Made by a program: the position numbers and the translations under genes. The notes below the pieces were generated by a model, which was not told the origin of the DNA, searched no databases, and worked only from the letters and a program-made list of their open reading frames with translations. A stretch of 64,000 nucleotides of DNA from Variovorax paradoxus. GTDB lineage: Bacteria > Pseudomonadota > Gammaproteobacteria > Burkholderiales > Burkholderiaceae_C. The stretch covers positions 1,858,001 to 1,922,000 of the forward strand of contig NZ_CP102931.1 in NCBI RefSeq assembly GCF_024734665.1. The letters run 5' to 3'. Each line of letters begins with the position of its first letter. Positions within the stretch are counted from its first letter, which is position 1. Positions 44,743-55,841 of the stretch are shown piece by piece.

Positions 44743-45420
44743 TCAGCCTTGGGGCAGGGCTTCGATGCCGGCGCGCAGTTCGCGGGCGGCGGTGTGCAGG
44801 GTCTTCATGGCGGCCGAGCCGGGCGCTGCATTGGTCCACAGGTGGACGAAGGCAAGCTGGGGCTGGGCGTCGAGGACGAGGGCGACGGTGTTCACGTCGT
44901 CGAGCAGGCCGCGCCAGGCGGCTGAGACCGCATCGGCAATCAGGCCGCGCAGTGCCAGCGTTTCTCGCACCATGCTTGCTGGCGCGCGCACGGTCAGCGT
45001 GCGGCAGAAATGCCAGCCGGTGGGGATGGCGCCTTCCAGCTCGGCGGGCGCGGGTGGCGCCTCGGGCGACAGGTGAACCCACAGCATCCCTGCAGCCTCC
45101 ACCGTGCCGAAGGTCTTCGCGCAGACGTTGCGCGGCGCCTGCATGGCCGGATGCGCCGGAATGCTGGTGCACTGACCGCTGCCCGCCGCGTACTGCCAAC
45201 CGTGGTACGCGCAGGCCAGGCGGTTGTCGACGACCAGGCCCAGCGTGAAGCGCACGCTGCGGTGCGGGCAGCGGTTCTCCCAGGCCTGGGCGGTGCCGTC
45301 GGCGGCGCGCCAGAGCGCGAGCTCCTGGCCCTCGGCAAAGCCGGCGACGATGTTGGCGCCGGGGCGCAGGTCGGCCGAGCGCGCGACGGGGTGCCAGGTG
45401 GCGGTGTTCTGTGTGTTCAT
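44743..45420 (-). CDS. Separate Rieske [2Fe-2S] protein paired with the catalytic oxygenase
   Basis: 225 residues. A complete Rieske site: CPH (Cys51, His53), 16 residues, then CAYH (Cys70, His73) in an N-terminal domain of about 115 residues. The remaining 110 residues lack the mononuclear iron motif and resemble no domain I can name. The next gene, 8 bases downstream, encodes the mirror image: catalytic iron site without cluster. The two may form one heteromeric oxygenase. No reductase gene is nearby. Divergent LysR upstream. First gene of the operon. Confidence 0.88.
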   Translation of the reverse strand: MNTQNTATWHPVARSADLRPGANIVAGFAEGQELALWRAADGTAQAWENRCPHRSVRFTLGLVVDNRLACAYHGWQYAAGSGQCTSIPAHPAMQAPRNVCAKTFGTVEAAGMLWVHLSPEAPPAPAELEGAIPTGWHFCRTLTVRAPASMVRETLALRGLIADAVSAAWRGLLDDVNTVALVLDAQPQLAFVHLWTNAAPGSAAMKTLHTAARELRAGIEALPQG

Positions 45421-45488
45421 GAGTCGTGGGGGCGCAAGGCTGGGCGCCGGTGATACCGTAACGCTTCCGCCGCACCGATGAAAGCCAC

Positions 45489-45510
45489 ATGAAGAGACGC
45501 TACTTTTCAT
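45489..45510. promoter_or_regulatory. LysR-site-like inverted repeat before the Rieske/LysR divergent genes
   Basis: ATGAAGAG (45489-45496) and CTTTTCAT (45503-45510) form 8-base arms with one mismatch around 6 bases, 19 bases upstream of the LysR ATG and 68 bases upstream of the Rieske gene. A candidate site for the LysR protein. Confidence 0.4.
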
Positions 45511-45529
45511 TCCTGCAACGCCGGGCCTC

Positions 45530-46498
45530 ATGAGCCGGATCGATCTTGCTCTGGTCGAGGCCTTCGTACTGATCGCCAGGAGCGGCAGTCTCACCAAGGC
45601 CGAGAGTCTCTCGGGCGTCTCCAAGGCCACCCTGAGCCGGCAGCTCACGCGGCTGGAGAAGTTGCTTGGCGCGCAGCTGCTGATGCGCAGTCCGCGCCGT
45701 ATCGCTCTCACCGAGGCGGGCCGCGCGTTCTTCGCGCGCAGCGAAGGGCTGCTCGATGAGGTGACGGGCCGGCTGGAGGCAGCCAGCACCGAGATCCACG
45801 CGCTGACGACGGGTGTCTCGGGCGGCCTCTCGCTGCTGTCGGACACGCAGTTCAGCACCTCCTTCGTCTGCCACGTGGTCAAGCTGTTCCTGGAAACGCA
45901 CCCGGACGTGCGCTGCCAGCTCGACGTGGCGAACGGTTTCCATGCGCCGCAGATCGGCGATGTCGACTGCTACGTGTGCTCCGAGCCGCCCGATGCGCCG
46001 AACCTCGTGGCCAAGCTGCTCGGGCGCCTGAACTACGGGCTGTATGCGAGCCCGCAATACCTGGCGCGCCGTGGTACGCCGTCGTCGCCCGAAGAGCTGG
46101 CCACACACCATTCCATCGTGATGAAGGAGCCTTCGGTGCGCTCGCAGGTGCTGCTGGTGTCGGGTGCGTCGAGCTTTGCCTTTCAGCCCGAGCCGGCCTT
46201 CGAGACCAACGACCACTGGGTCATGAAGACCTTCTGCATCGATGGCCTGGGCATCGCGCTGCTGCCGGCCTTCTTCGTGCGGCCCGAGCTGGAGCAGGGG
46301 GTGCTTATGCCGGTGCTTCCGCAGTGGCAGCCCGAGCCGCGGCGCATCTACTGCGCCTACCAGCGGCAGCGCTACATGGGGCAGAAGCTGCGCTCCTTCG
46401 TCGACCTGATGGCGCGCTGCGTGGTCGACATCGATTCGTACAACTACTACGTCGGGTCGTCCACGGCGCGGCGCCGCAGGACGGTCGCGAGACCATAA
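45530..46498 (+). CDS. LysR-type transcriptional regulator (Rieske cluster)
   Basis: 322 residues. N-terminal winged HTH with [20 protein letters not shown] (about residues 26-45) and the effector domain of the CrgA-like LysR subgroup. It is divergent from the Rieske protein/oxygenase/GST operon across 109 bases that contain a candidate inverted-repeat site, so it is the likely regulator of that operon. aroQ follows on the same strand after 32 bases. Confidence 0.92.
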   Translation: MSRIDLALVEAFVLIARSGSLTKAESLSGVSKATLSRQLTRLEKLLGAQLLMRSPRRIALTEAGRAFFARSEGLLDEVTGRLEAASTEIHALTTGVSGGLSLLSDTQFSTSFVCHVVKLFLETHPDVRCQLDVANGFHAPQIGDVDCYVCSEPPDAPNLVAKLLGRLNYGLYASPQYLARRGTPSSPEELATHHSIVMKEPSVRSQVLLVSGASSFAFQPEPAFETNDHWVMKTFCIDGLGIALLPAFFVRPELEQGVLMPVLPQWQPEPRRIYCAYQRQRYMGQKLRSFVDLMARCVVDIDSYNYYVGSSTARRRRTVARP

Positions 46499-46530
46499 TT
46501 GGCGTCCGCCAGACCCTCCTGATACTCATC

Positions 46531-46971
46531 ATGAAGAAAATCCTCGTCCTCAACGGCCCCAACCTCAACCTGCTCGGCACGCGCGAGCCCGAACAGTACG
46601 GACGCGACACGCTGGCCGACGTCGAGCGCCTGTGCAGGGACACGGGCGCGAAGCTGGGCGTAGAGATCGAATGCCGCCAGTCGAACCACGAAGGCGTGCT
46701 GATCGACTGGATCCAGGAAGCCGGCCGCGAAGTGGCGGCGGGCACCATGATCGGCGTGGTGATGAACCCGGGCGCCTACACCCACACGTCGATTGCGCTG
46801 CACGACGCCATCAAGGGCGCGAGCGTGCCGCTGATCGAACTGCACATCTCCAACGTGCACGCGCGCGAGGAGTTTCGCCACCACTCGTACATCTCGCCCG
46901 CGGCGAAGGGAATCATCGTGGGGCTGGGGGTGAGGGGTTACACGTTGGCCATCGCGGCCCTGGTGCCCTGA
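46531..46971 (+). CDS. aroQ: Type II 3-dehydroquinate dehydratase
   Basis: 146 residues, the size of dodecameric type II enzymes. Signature start [16 protein letters not shown], lid-loop YGRDTL (catalytic Tyr/Arg), substrate-binding NPGAYTHTS and [17 protein letters not shown] near the C-terminus. It dehydrates 3-dehydroquinate to 3-dehydroshikimate in the shikimate pathway, in the cytosol. It converges on spoVR. Possibly read through from the upstream LysR gene, but a housekeeping promoter is more likely. Confidence 0.96.
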   Translation: MKKILVLNGPNLNLLGTREPEQYGRDTLADVERLCRDTGAKLGVEIECRQSNHEGVLIDWIQEAGREVAAGTMIGVVMNPGAYTHTSIALHDAIKGASVPLIELHISNVHAREEFRHHSYISPAAKGIIVGLGVRGYTLAIAALVP

Positions 46972-46978
46972 GCCTTCT

Positions 46979-48511
46979 CTAGTACAGCTGCTTCGGCGCC
47001 GTGGCTTTCCAGCTGCGGCTGATGCGCCCGGCGCTGTCGATGCTTTCGAGGTGCACGTCGAAGCCCCAGAGCCGCGCGACGTGCTTCAGCACTTCTTCCG
47101 CCCCGTCGTGCAGCGGCAGGTTGTTGCGCTGCGTATGACGCAGCGTCAGCGAACGGTCACCGCGCGTGGCCACGCTCCACACCTGGATGTCGGGCTCGCG
47201 ACTGCTGATGTCGTACTGGCGTGACAGCGATTCGCGCAGCGCCTGATAGCCGCTGTCGTCGTGGATGGCGGACACCTCCAGCTCGGCCTCGCTCTGAAAG
47301 TCACGGATCGAGAACAGACGGAAATCGCGCATCGTCTTCGGGCTCAGGAACTGGCCGATGAAGCTCTCGTCCTTGAAGTTGCGCATTGCGTAGTCGAGCG
47401 TCTTGAGCCAGTCGCTGCCCGCGAAGTCGGGGAACCAGCGGCGGTCTTCCTCGGTCGGCTTCTCGCAGACGCGCCGCAGGTCGGTGTACATCGCAAAACC
47501 CAGCGCATACGGGTTGATGCCGCTGTAGGCGCGGTGCCCCACCGGCGGCTGGAAGATCACGCCCGTGTGCGAGCTGAGCCATTCCATCATGAAGCCGTCG
47601 GCCAGCTGGCCGCGGTCGTACATGGTGTTGAGCAGCGTGTAGTGCCAGAAGGTGGCCCAGCCTTCGTTCATTACCTGGGTCTGGCGCTGCGGATAGAAGT
47701 ACTGCGCGATCTTGCGCACGATGCGCACCACCTCGCGCTGCCAGGGCTCGAGCAGTGCGGCGTTCTTCTCGATGAAGTAGAGCAGGTTCTCCTGCGGCTC
47801 CGACGGAAAGCGTTTTGACGAATCGGACTCGGCCGCCTGCTCGCTCTTGCGCGGCAGCGTGCGCCACAGGTCGTTCACCTGCTGCTGCATGTGGCGTTCG
47901 CGCTCGGCGCGCTGGGCGCTTTCTTGCGCCAGCGAGCGCTTCTGCGGGCGGCGATAGCGGTCGACACCGTAGTTCATCAGCGCATGGCAGGAGTCGAGCA
48001 GTTCCTCGACCGCGTCGAGGCCGTGGCGCTCTTCGCATTCGGCGATGTAGTGCCGCGCGTAGACGAGGTAGTCGATGATGGACGACGCATCGGTCCACAT
48101 GCGGAACAGGTAGTTGCCCTTGAAGAAGCTGTTGTGGCCATAGGCCGCATGCGCGATCACCAGGGCCTGCATGGCCATGGTGTTTTCTTCCATCAGGTAG
48201 GCGATGCACGGATCGGAGTTGATGACGATCTCGTAGGCCAGCCCCATGTGCCCGCGGCGGTAATTCTTTTCGGTGGCGATGAACTGTTTGCCGTACGACC
48301 AGTGGCGATAGATCATGGGCATGCCCACGCTCGCGTAGGCATCCATCATCTGCTCGGCCGTGATGACCTCGAGCTGGTTCGCGTACACGTCAAGGCCATA
48401 GCCCTTGGCAGTCTTGGCGATCTCGGTGTGATAGGTCTCGATAAGGTCGAATGTCCAGTCGGAAGGGCTGGGCAGGCGTTCGAGTCGAGGGGGGACGATG
48501 ATGGCGCTCAT
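46979..48511 (-). CDS. SpoVR-family protein (YcgB-like)
   Basis: 510 residues with the SpoVR core (WSYGKQFIATEKNYRRGHMGLAYEIVIN split by the HWSYGK motif near residue 70) and the N-terminal EMMD-rich region typical of E. coli YcgB. Function is not well defined; in Bacillus SpoVR affects the spore cortex, and in enterics the gene is stress and stationary-phase induced. Third gene of the prkA-yeaH-spoVR operon; its ATG overlaps the yeaH stop. Confidence 0.93.
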   Translation of the reverse strand: MSAIIVPPRLERLPSPSDWTFDLIETYHTEIAKTAKGYGLDVYANQLEVITAEQMMDAYASVGMPMIYRHWSYGKQFIATEKNYRRGHMGLAYEIVINSDPCIAYLMEENTMAMQALVIAHAAYGHNSFFKGNYLFRMWTDASSIIDYLVYARHYIAECEERHGLDAVEELLDSCHALMNYGVDRYRRPQKRSLAQESAQRAERERHMQQQVNDLWRTLPRKSEQAAESDSSKRFPSEPQENLLYFIEKNAALLEPWQREVVRIVRKIAQYFYPQRQTQVMNEGWATFWHYTLLNTMYDRGQLADGFMMEWLSSHTGVIFQPPVGHRAYSGINPYALGFAMYTDLRRVCEKPTEEDRRWFPDFAGSDWLKTLDYAMRNFKDESFIGQFLSPKTMRDFRLFSIRDFQSEAELEVSAIHDDSGYQALRESLSRQYDISSREPDIQVWSVATRGDRSLTLRHTQRNNLPLHDGAEEVLKHVARLWGFDVHLESIDSAGRISRSWKATAPKQLY

Positions 48512-49800
48512 GACGTGCCCCCTTCCTTCTTGAACAGGTCGCGGAAAACCGGATAGATGTCTTGCGCGTCGGACACCTTGCGCATGGCGAAGTTGGGCGC
48601 GACGCCCTCGAGCTGCTGGTACTCCTGCCACAGGTTCTGCTCGGTCTCGGCCACCTGCACGTAGGCGTAGTAGCGCACCACCGGCAGGATGTTCTCGACC
48701 AGCAGCTCGCGGCAGCGGCCGCTGTCCTGATGCCAGTTGTCGCCGTCGCTGGCCTGCGCGCCGTACACGTTCCATTCGCCGCTGGGGTAGCGCGCCTTGA
48801 TGATCTCGTCCATCAGCACCAGCGCGCTCGACACCACGGTGCCGCCGGTTTCGGTGGCGTGGAAGAACTCTTCTTCCGTCACTTCCTGCGCCTGCGTGTG
48901 GTGGCGCAGGAACACGAGGTCGATGGTCTCGTAGTGCCGCGTGAGGAACATGTACAGCAGCATGAAGAAGCGCTTGGCCATGTCCTTGCGCGCCTCGTCC
49001 ATCGAGCCCGACACGTCCATGAGGCAGAACATCACGGCCTTGGCGCTGGGCACCGGCGTCTTCACGCGGTTGCGGTAGCGCAGGTCGATGGGGTCGATGT
49101 AGGGCACGTGCCGCATCGTGCGGCGCAGTTCGGCAATGCGCTCCTCAGTTTCGCGAATCTCCTTCTGGATGAGCGCTGAAGTGACCTGCGGATGCAGCTT
49201 CAGGTGTTCGAGGTGCGCTTCGAGGCGCTTGAGCTCCTTGCGCGGTTCGCCGCCCAGCGCGATACGGCGGGCGAGCGCACCGCGCATCGAGCGCACCACG
49301 TGCAGGTTGTTGGGCGAGCCGTCGCTAGTGAAGCCGGCGCGGTGGCTCTTCCACTCGGGCACGTCGGCGATCTGCGTGCGAATGAGGTGCGGCAACGCGA
49401 GGTCGTCGAAGAACACGCGCATGAACTCTTCGCGCGTGAGGCGGAAGACGAAGTCGTCCTCGCCTTCGCCGCTGTCGCTGGCCTCGCCGCTGCCGGAACC
49501 ACCGCTGCCCCCGCCTTCGGGGCGCTTGATGCGGTCGCCTTTCAGGTACTCCTGGTTGCCCGGATGCACGTACTCGCGGTCGCCACCACGCGCATGGCCG
49601 AACACCGGTTCGGACACGTCGTGGCGCGGCAGGGTCACGTCTTCGCCTTGCTCCAGTTCGCGGATGTTGCGGCCGCTGACGGCGCGCCTCACCGCTTCCT
49701 GGATCTGCCCCTTGTAGCGCCGAAGGAAGCGCTCGCGGTTGCCAATGGACTTGTTCTTGCCCGATAGCCGGCGGTCGATGATCTGCTGCAGGATGGCCAC
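48508..49800 (-). CDS. YeaH/YhbH family protein (DUF444, von Willebrand A-like)
   Basis: 430 residues, matching E. coli YeaH. The central region holds a MIDAS-like MDVSGSMDEARKDMAK motif (Asp-x-Ser-x-Ser) typical of von Willebrand factor A domains, which suggests metal-dependent protein binding. A Gly/Ser-rich linker (GGGSGGSGSGEASD) lies near residue 95. It is coupled to spoVR and follows prkA by 51 bases. In enterobacteria YeaG and YeaH act together in nitrogen-starvation and stationary-phase survival. Confidence 0.92.
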   Translation of the reverse strand: MAILQQIIDRRLSGKNKSIGNRERFLRRYKGQIQEAVRRAVSGRNIRELEQGEDVTLPRHDVSEPVFGHARGGDREYVHPGNQEYLKGDRIKRPEGGGSGGSGSGEASDSGEGEDDFVFRLTREEFMRVFFDDLALPHLIRTQIADVPEWKSHRAGFTSDGSPNNLHVVRSMRGALARRIALGGEPRKELKRLEAHLEHLKLHPQVTSALIQKEIRETEERIAELRRTMRHVPYIDPIDLRYRNRVKTPVPSAKAVMFCLMDVSGSMDEARKDMAKRFFMLLYMFLTRHYETIDLVFLRHHTQAQEVTEEEFFHATETGGTVVSSALVLMDEIIKARYPSGEWNVYGAQASDGDNWHQDSGRCRELLVENILPVVRYYAYVQVAETEQNLWQEYQQLEGVAPNFAMRKVSDAQDIYPVFRDLFKKEGGTS

Positions 49801-49851
49801 GATGTTGTCAAAGCTCCTTGCAAAGAGAGAACGAACGAAGGGTCGTCTTTT

Positions 49852-51774
49852 TTATGAACTCTTGCGCACCCGCAGATACCACTCGCAGAGCAGGCGAACC
49901 TGCTTGGCCGTGTAGCCCTTCTCGACCATGCGGGTCACGAAGTCTTCGTGCTTCTTCTGTTCGTCGGCGCTGCTCTTGGTGTTGAAGCTGATCACCGGCA
50001 GGAGCTCTTCGGTGTTGGAGAACATCTTCTTCTCGATCACCGCGCGCAGCTTTTCGTAGCTGGTCCACGCCGGGTTGCGCCCTGCGTTGCCAGCCCGTGC
50101 GCGCAGCACGAAGTTGACGATCTCGTTGCGGAAGTCCTTCGGGTTGCCGATGCCCGCGGGCCGCTCGATCTTCTCAAGTTCGCCATTGAGCGAGGCGCGA
50201 TCGAACACTTCGCCGGTGTCGACGTCGCGAAACTCCTGGTCCTGGATCCAGTAGTCGGCGTAGGTGACGTAGCGGTCGAAGATGTTCTGGCCGTACTCGC
50301 TGTAGCTCTCGAGGTAGGCGGTCTGGATCTCCTTGCCGATGAACTCGGCATAGCGAGGCGCCAGCAGCTCCTTGATGTAGCTGATGTACTTCTGCTCGAT
50401 CTCGGGCGCGAACTGCTCGCGTTCGATCTGCTGTTCAAGCACGTACATCAGGTGCACCGGGTTTGCGGCCACTTCCGAGCTGTCGAAGTTGAAGACCTTC
50501 GAGATGATCTTGAAGGCGAAGCGCGTCGACACACCGCTCATGCCTTCGTCGACGCCCGCGTAGTCGCGGTACTCCTGAATCGACTTGGCCTTGGGGTCGG
50601 TGTCCTTGAGGTTCTCGCCGTCGTACACCTGCATCTTGCTGAAGGTGCTGGAATTTTCGGGCTCCTTCAGGCGGGTGAGCACCGAGAGCTGGGCCATCAT
50701 GCGCAGCGTTCCGGGCGCGCAGGGCGCCTGGGCCAGCGACGAGTTGCGCACCAGCTTCTCGTAGATCTTGATTTCTTCCGAGGCGCGCAGGCAGTAGGGC
50801 ACCTTGACGATGTAGATCCGGTCGAGGAAAGCCTCGTTGTTCTTGTTGTTGCGGAAGGCCTTCCACTCGCTCTCGTTGCTGTGCGCGAGCACGATGCCGT
50901 CGAACGGAATGGCGCCGAAGCCTTCGGTGCCCTTGAAGTTGCTTTCCTGCGTTGCCGTGAGCAGAGGGTGCAGCACCTTGATGGGCGCCTTGAACATTTC
51001 CACGAACTCCAGCAGGCCCTGGTTGGCCAGGCACAGGCCGCCGGAGTAGGCGTATGCGTCGGGGTCGTCCTGGGCGTAGGTTTCCAGCTTGCGGATGTCG
51101 ACCTTGCCGACCAGCGAGGAAATGTCCTGGTTGTTCTCGTCGCCGGGCTCGGTCTTGGCGACGGCGATCTGCCGCAGCACCGACGGGAAGCGCTTGACGA
51201 TCTTGAACTGGCGTATGTCGCCGCCGTACTCCTCGAGCCGCTTGACGGCCCAGGGCGAGAGAATTCGATTCAGGTACCGGCGCGGGATGCCGTATTCTTT
51301 TTCAAGGATCTCCCCGTCTTCGAGCGTGTCGAAGAGGCCGAGCGGGGATTCGTTCACCGGCGAGCCCTGGATGGCGTAGAAGGGCACGTGCTCCATCAGC
51401 TGCTTCAGGCGCTCGGCGATCGAGCTCTTGCCGCCGCCGACAGGGCCCAGCAGGTAAAGGATTTGCTTCTTTTCTTCCAGCCCCTGGGCTGCGTGGCGGA
51501 AATAGGACACCACCTGTTCTATGGCGTCTTCCATGCCATAGAACTCCTTGAACGCCGGATAGATCTTGATGACCTTGTTGGCGAAGATGCGCGAAAGACG
51601 GGGGTCGTTGCGCGTATCGACCAGCTCCGGGTCGCCGATGGCCTTGAGCATGCGCTCGGAGGCGGTGGCGTAGGCCGTGGGGTCACGCTTGCAGATGTCC
51701 AGATAGTCCTGCAGCGAGATGACTTCCTCGCGGGTGCGCTCGTAGCGGGCGGCAAAGTTGCTGATCACATCCAT
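49852..51774 (-). CDS. prkA: PrkA/YeaG serine protein kinase (AAA+ fold)
   Basis: 640 residues, the length of PrkA/YeaG. N-terminal AAA+ module with Walker A GPVGGGKSS (residues 110-118) and a C-terminal kinase-like PrkA domain. Proposed cytosolic Ser protein kinase, and reported to have protease-like activity in Bacillus. I chose the ATG at 51774; a GTG lies 6 bases upstream. First gene of the prkA-yeaH-spoVR set, preceded by a 763-base gap. Confidence 0.94.
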   Translation of the reverse strand: MDVISNFAARYERTREEVISLQDYLDICKRDPTAYATASERMLKAIGDPELVDTRNDPRLSRIFANKVIKIYPAFKEFYGMEDAIEQVVSYFRHAAQGLEEKKQILYLLGPVGGGKSSIAERLKQLMEHVPFYAIQGSPVNESPLGLFDTLEDGEILEKEYGIPRRYLNRILSPWAVKRLEEYGGDIRQFKIVKRFPSVLRQIAVAKTEPGDENNQDISSLVGKVDIRKLETYAQDDPDAYAYSGGLCLANQGLLEFVEMFKAPIKVLHPLLTATQESNFKGTEGFGAIPFDGIVLAHSNESEWKAFRNNKNNEAFLDRIYIVKVPYCLRASEEIKIYEKLVRNSSLAQAPCAPGTLRMMAQLSVLTRLKEPENSSTFSKMQVYDGENLKDTDPKAKSIQEYRDYAGVDEGMSGVSTRFAFKIISKVFNFDSSEVAANPVHLMYVLEQQIEREQFAPEIEQKYISYIKELLAPRYAEFIGKEIQTAYLESYSEYGQNIFDRYVTYADYWIQDQEFRDVDTGEVFDRASLNGELEKIERPAGIGNPKDFRNEIVNFVLRARAGNAGRNPAWTSYEKLRAVIEKKMFSNTEELLPVISFNTKSSADEQKKHEDFVTRMVEKGYTAKQVRLLCEWYLRVRKSS

Positions 51775-52366
51775 GGTCACGCCTCCATCAAGTCAGTGGG
51801 CTTTTAGCCCGATGGCGTGCAGCAAAGGCCTTGCGCAACATTTAAAGGTGTGCCTGCCCATGGCTGCATGCCGCGGAAAACTCCCTTACAACAATCTGCT
51901 AACAATCAGCATAAAGCAAAGATTGAACCCGGCAAATCATTTGTTAATTCAGAACCACACGGACGAGTAAAGTTCAACGAAAAACAAGGAACAAATTTCC
52001 GGATTTCAGTTAAATTCAAAGGCTCGCTTTCCTAATTCTCCCCGGGTGAAAACACCTATGCCAAATGGCTATCGTCCGTTTTTGCCTTTTCTCCGGGAAA
52101 GCATCGCCTATTGAGCCTCGGGGCTCAAAAAAACGGGCGTCTCCTGCAATAACGCGCGGTCTGTCGTTTGGTTTATTGCACAGCCAAAAAAAATATAAAA
52201 GCAATCCTCGCGCCACTTTTTGATGGGCCGCTTGCGCGTGTTGGCGTGGGAAGGAAGCTTGGGCGCGGGTCGGCATGTACCGCAGAGGTGCAAGACGCAC
52301 TGCCAATGTGCCTGCTACGGGCCTGGGAGGGCTGGATGCACCAGTCCGGCGACTCCAGCATGACAA

Positions 52367-52385
52367 AGGGCCGCTAAGCGGCCCT
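52367..52385 (-). terminator. Probable intrinsic terminator downstream of dnaJ
   Basis: Read on the minus strand: AGGGCCGC, loop TTA, GCGGCCCT, then TTTG. An 8-base GC-rich stem with a very short T-run, about 150 bases past the dnaJ stop codon. Could terminate the grpE-dnaK-dnaJ transcript or a small RNA between. Confidence 0.5.
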
Positions 52386-52451
52386 GGTTGGAGGTGGTGG
52401 CATCCACTGAAAGTGAAGCCCCCGGCGTTACATCTCTCGGATGGAGAACAG

Positions 52452-52478
52452 GTCCGGCGCGTAACGCTGGCGCCGGAC
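52452..52478. other. GC-rich hairpin after dnaJ
   Basis: GTCCGGCGC, 9-base loop, GCGCCGGAC: perfect 9-base stem located 60 bases past the dnaJ stop on the minus strand. There is no T-run on either strand, so it is not a classical terminator; possibly a 3'-end stabiliser or part of an RNA. Confidence 0.45.
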
Positions 52479-52537
52479 GGCGTGGGGATCAAGGCCGCTA
52501 GCCAGCCCCTGCACGCCTTTGGTGCTCACGAGCCAAC

Positions 52538-53677
52538 TCAGCTGAAGAATTCCTTCGCCTTGTCGAACCAGCCCTTGTCGGTCGGACTGTGCTTCTCGCC
52601 GCCTTTCTTGAGCGACTCGTCGAGTTCCTTGAGCAGCTTGCGCTGGAACTCGGTGAGCTTCACCGGCGTCTCGACGCGCACGTGGCAGTACAGGTCGCCT
52701 GGGTAGCTCGAGTTCACGCCCTTGATGCCCTTGCCGCGCAGGCGGAACTGCTTGCCGCTTTGCGTACCTTCGGGAATGTCGATGGCCGCCGCGCCCTTGA
52801 GCGTGGGCACGTTGATCTCGCCGCCCAGCGCTGCCGTGGTCATGCTCACGGGCACCACGCAGTGCAGGTTGTCGCCGTCGCGCTCGAAGATGTCGTGCTT
52901 CCTGAGCCGGATCTCGATGTACAGGTCGCCCGGCGGGCCGCCGTTGACGCCTGGCTCGCCGCTGCCGGTCACGCGCATGCGCTGGCCGTCGTCGATGCCC
53001 GCGCGGATCTTCACTTCGAGCGTCTTGTTGCGCTTGATCTTGCCTTGGCCATGGCACACGGTGCAGGGCTCGGGAACGATCTTGCCGCTGCCGTGGCAGG
53101 TGGGGCAGGTCTGCTGCACGCTGAAGAAGCCCTGGCGCATCTGCACCGCGCCCGCGCCGTGGCAGGTGGTGCAGGTGATGGGCTTGGTGCCAGGTTTCGC
53201 GCCTGAGCCATGGCAGGTGTCGCACTCGTCCCAGGTGGGAATGCGGATCTCGGTGGTCTTGCCTTCTGCAGCCTCTTCGAGCGAGATCTCCATCGCGTAG
53301 CTCAGGTCGCTGCCGCGGAACACCTGGCGGCCGCTGCTGGTGCGGCCTCGGCCGCCGCCACCGAACACGTCGCCGAAGATGTCGCCGAAGGCTTCCGCGA
53401 AACCGCCGAAGCCTTCCGCGCCCGGGCCGCCGCGCATGTTGGGGTCGACGCCGGCATGGCCGTACTGGTCGTAGGCCGCGCGCTTCTGTCCGTCGGACAG
53501 CATTTCGTAGGCTTCCTTCACCTCCTTGAACTTGGCCTCGGCCTCCTTCGAGGTGTCGCCGTGGTTGCGGTCGGGGTGGTGCTTCATCGCAAGCTTGCGA
53601 TAAGCCTTCTTGATTTCTTCCTCGCTCGCGTTCTTGGGGACGCCGAGGGTTTCGTAGTAGTCGCGTTTGGTGGCCAT
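52538..53677 (-). CDS. dnaJ: Co-chaperone DnaJ (Hsp40)
   Basis: 379 residues, full-length type I J-protein: J domain (1-70) with the HPD motif near residue 33, a Gly/Phe-rich stretch ([19 protein letters not shown]), four CxxCxGxG zinc-binding repeats ([32 protein letters not shown]) and C-terminal substrate-binding domains. It delivers unfolded clients to DnaK and stimulates its ATPase. It follows dnaK by 108 bases with a long hairpin between them. Confidence 0.97.
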   Translation of the reverse strand: MATKRDYYETLGVPKNASEEEIKKAYRKLAMKHHPDRNHGDTSKEAEAKFKEVKEAYEMLSDGQKRAAYDQYGHAGVDPNMRGGPGAEGFGGFAEAFGDIFGDVFGGGGRGRTSSGRQVFRGSDLSYAMEISLEEAAEGKTTEIRIPTWDECDTCHGSGAKPGTKPITCTTCHGAGAVQMRQGFFSVQQTCPTCHGSGKIVPEPCTVCHGQGKIKRNKTLEVKIRAGIDDGQRMRVTGSGEPGVNGGPPGDLYIEIRLRKHDIFERDGDNLHCVVPVSMTTAALGGEINVPTLKGAAAIDIPEGTQSGKQFRLRGKGIKGVNSSYPGDLYCHVRVETPVKLTEFQRKLLKELDESLKKGGEKHSPTDKGWFDKAKEFFS

Positions 53678-53734
53678 GGCAGGTCGATCAGCAGATCAGG
53701 AAAGCAGCGGGAACTCGGGTAACTTGAAGCGAGA

Positions 53735-53768
53735 AAGGCTGGAGCACCTTTTCAGGTGTTCCAGCCTT
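53735..53768 (-). terminator. Hairpin between dnaK and dnaJ
   Basis: AAGGCTGGAGCACCT and AGGTGTTCCAGCCTT pair over 15 positions with one mismatch around TTTC. The strong stem between dnaK and dnaJ lacks a long T-run, so it more likely attenuates read-through or stabilises dnaK mRNA than fully terminates. Confidence 0.5.
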
Positions 53769-53785
53769 GCTCAAGGGGCTGAAGA

Positions 53786-55723
<1,938 letters not shown>

Positions 55724-55841
55724 GTTCTTTACTCCTGAAAGCCTGAAAAATATGTTGTTATGAACTTGTGGATAACCCGTCGCGATTCAAGGTATGAAGC
55801 GGGGATTTCCTGTGGGAATCTTGTGTGCCGATGCGAGCCGC

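Larger units (their letters stand above)
51775..52537. other. 763-base intergenic region between prkA and dnaJ
   Basis: The longest gap in the window. The half next to prkA (to about 52200) is markedly AT-rich and should carry its promoter; I found no clean sigma-54 site. It contains a stem-loop TTGAGCC-TCGG-GGCTCAA (52111-52128) with a 3' A-tract, a GC-rich hairpin at 52452-52478 and a likely minus-strand terminator at 52367-52385. Open frames here are short and lack the GC3 bias of real genes. No tRNA seen. A small RNA is possible but not demonstrated. Confidence 0.5.

Noticed and set aside
43892..45490. Idea that the two Rieske-cluster genes are one gene broken by a frameshift
   Set aside because: The proteins total 505 residues, far longer than the usual roughly 350, and the catalytic protein has its own Rieske-like N-terminal skeleton, so joining them would give two N-terminal domains.
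49948..51807. Long plus-strand frame opposite prkA
   Set aside because: Antisense shadow of a complete PrkA gene.
52111..52128. Stem-loop TTGAGCC-TCGG-GGCTCAA as terminator
   Set aside because: It is followed by A residues on the plus strand, so on the minus strand the T-run precedes the stem; neither orientation fits an intrinsic terminator.
55758..55791. Separate sigma-32 promoter directly upstream of dnaK
   Set aside because: CTTGAA is present, but the -10 region matches CCCCATNT only partly; kept as a remark, not a feature.
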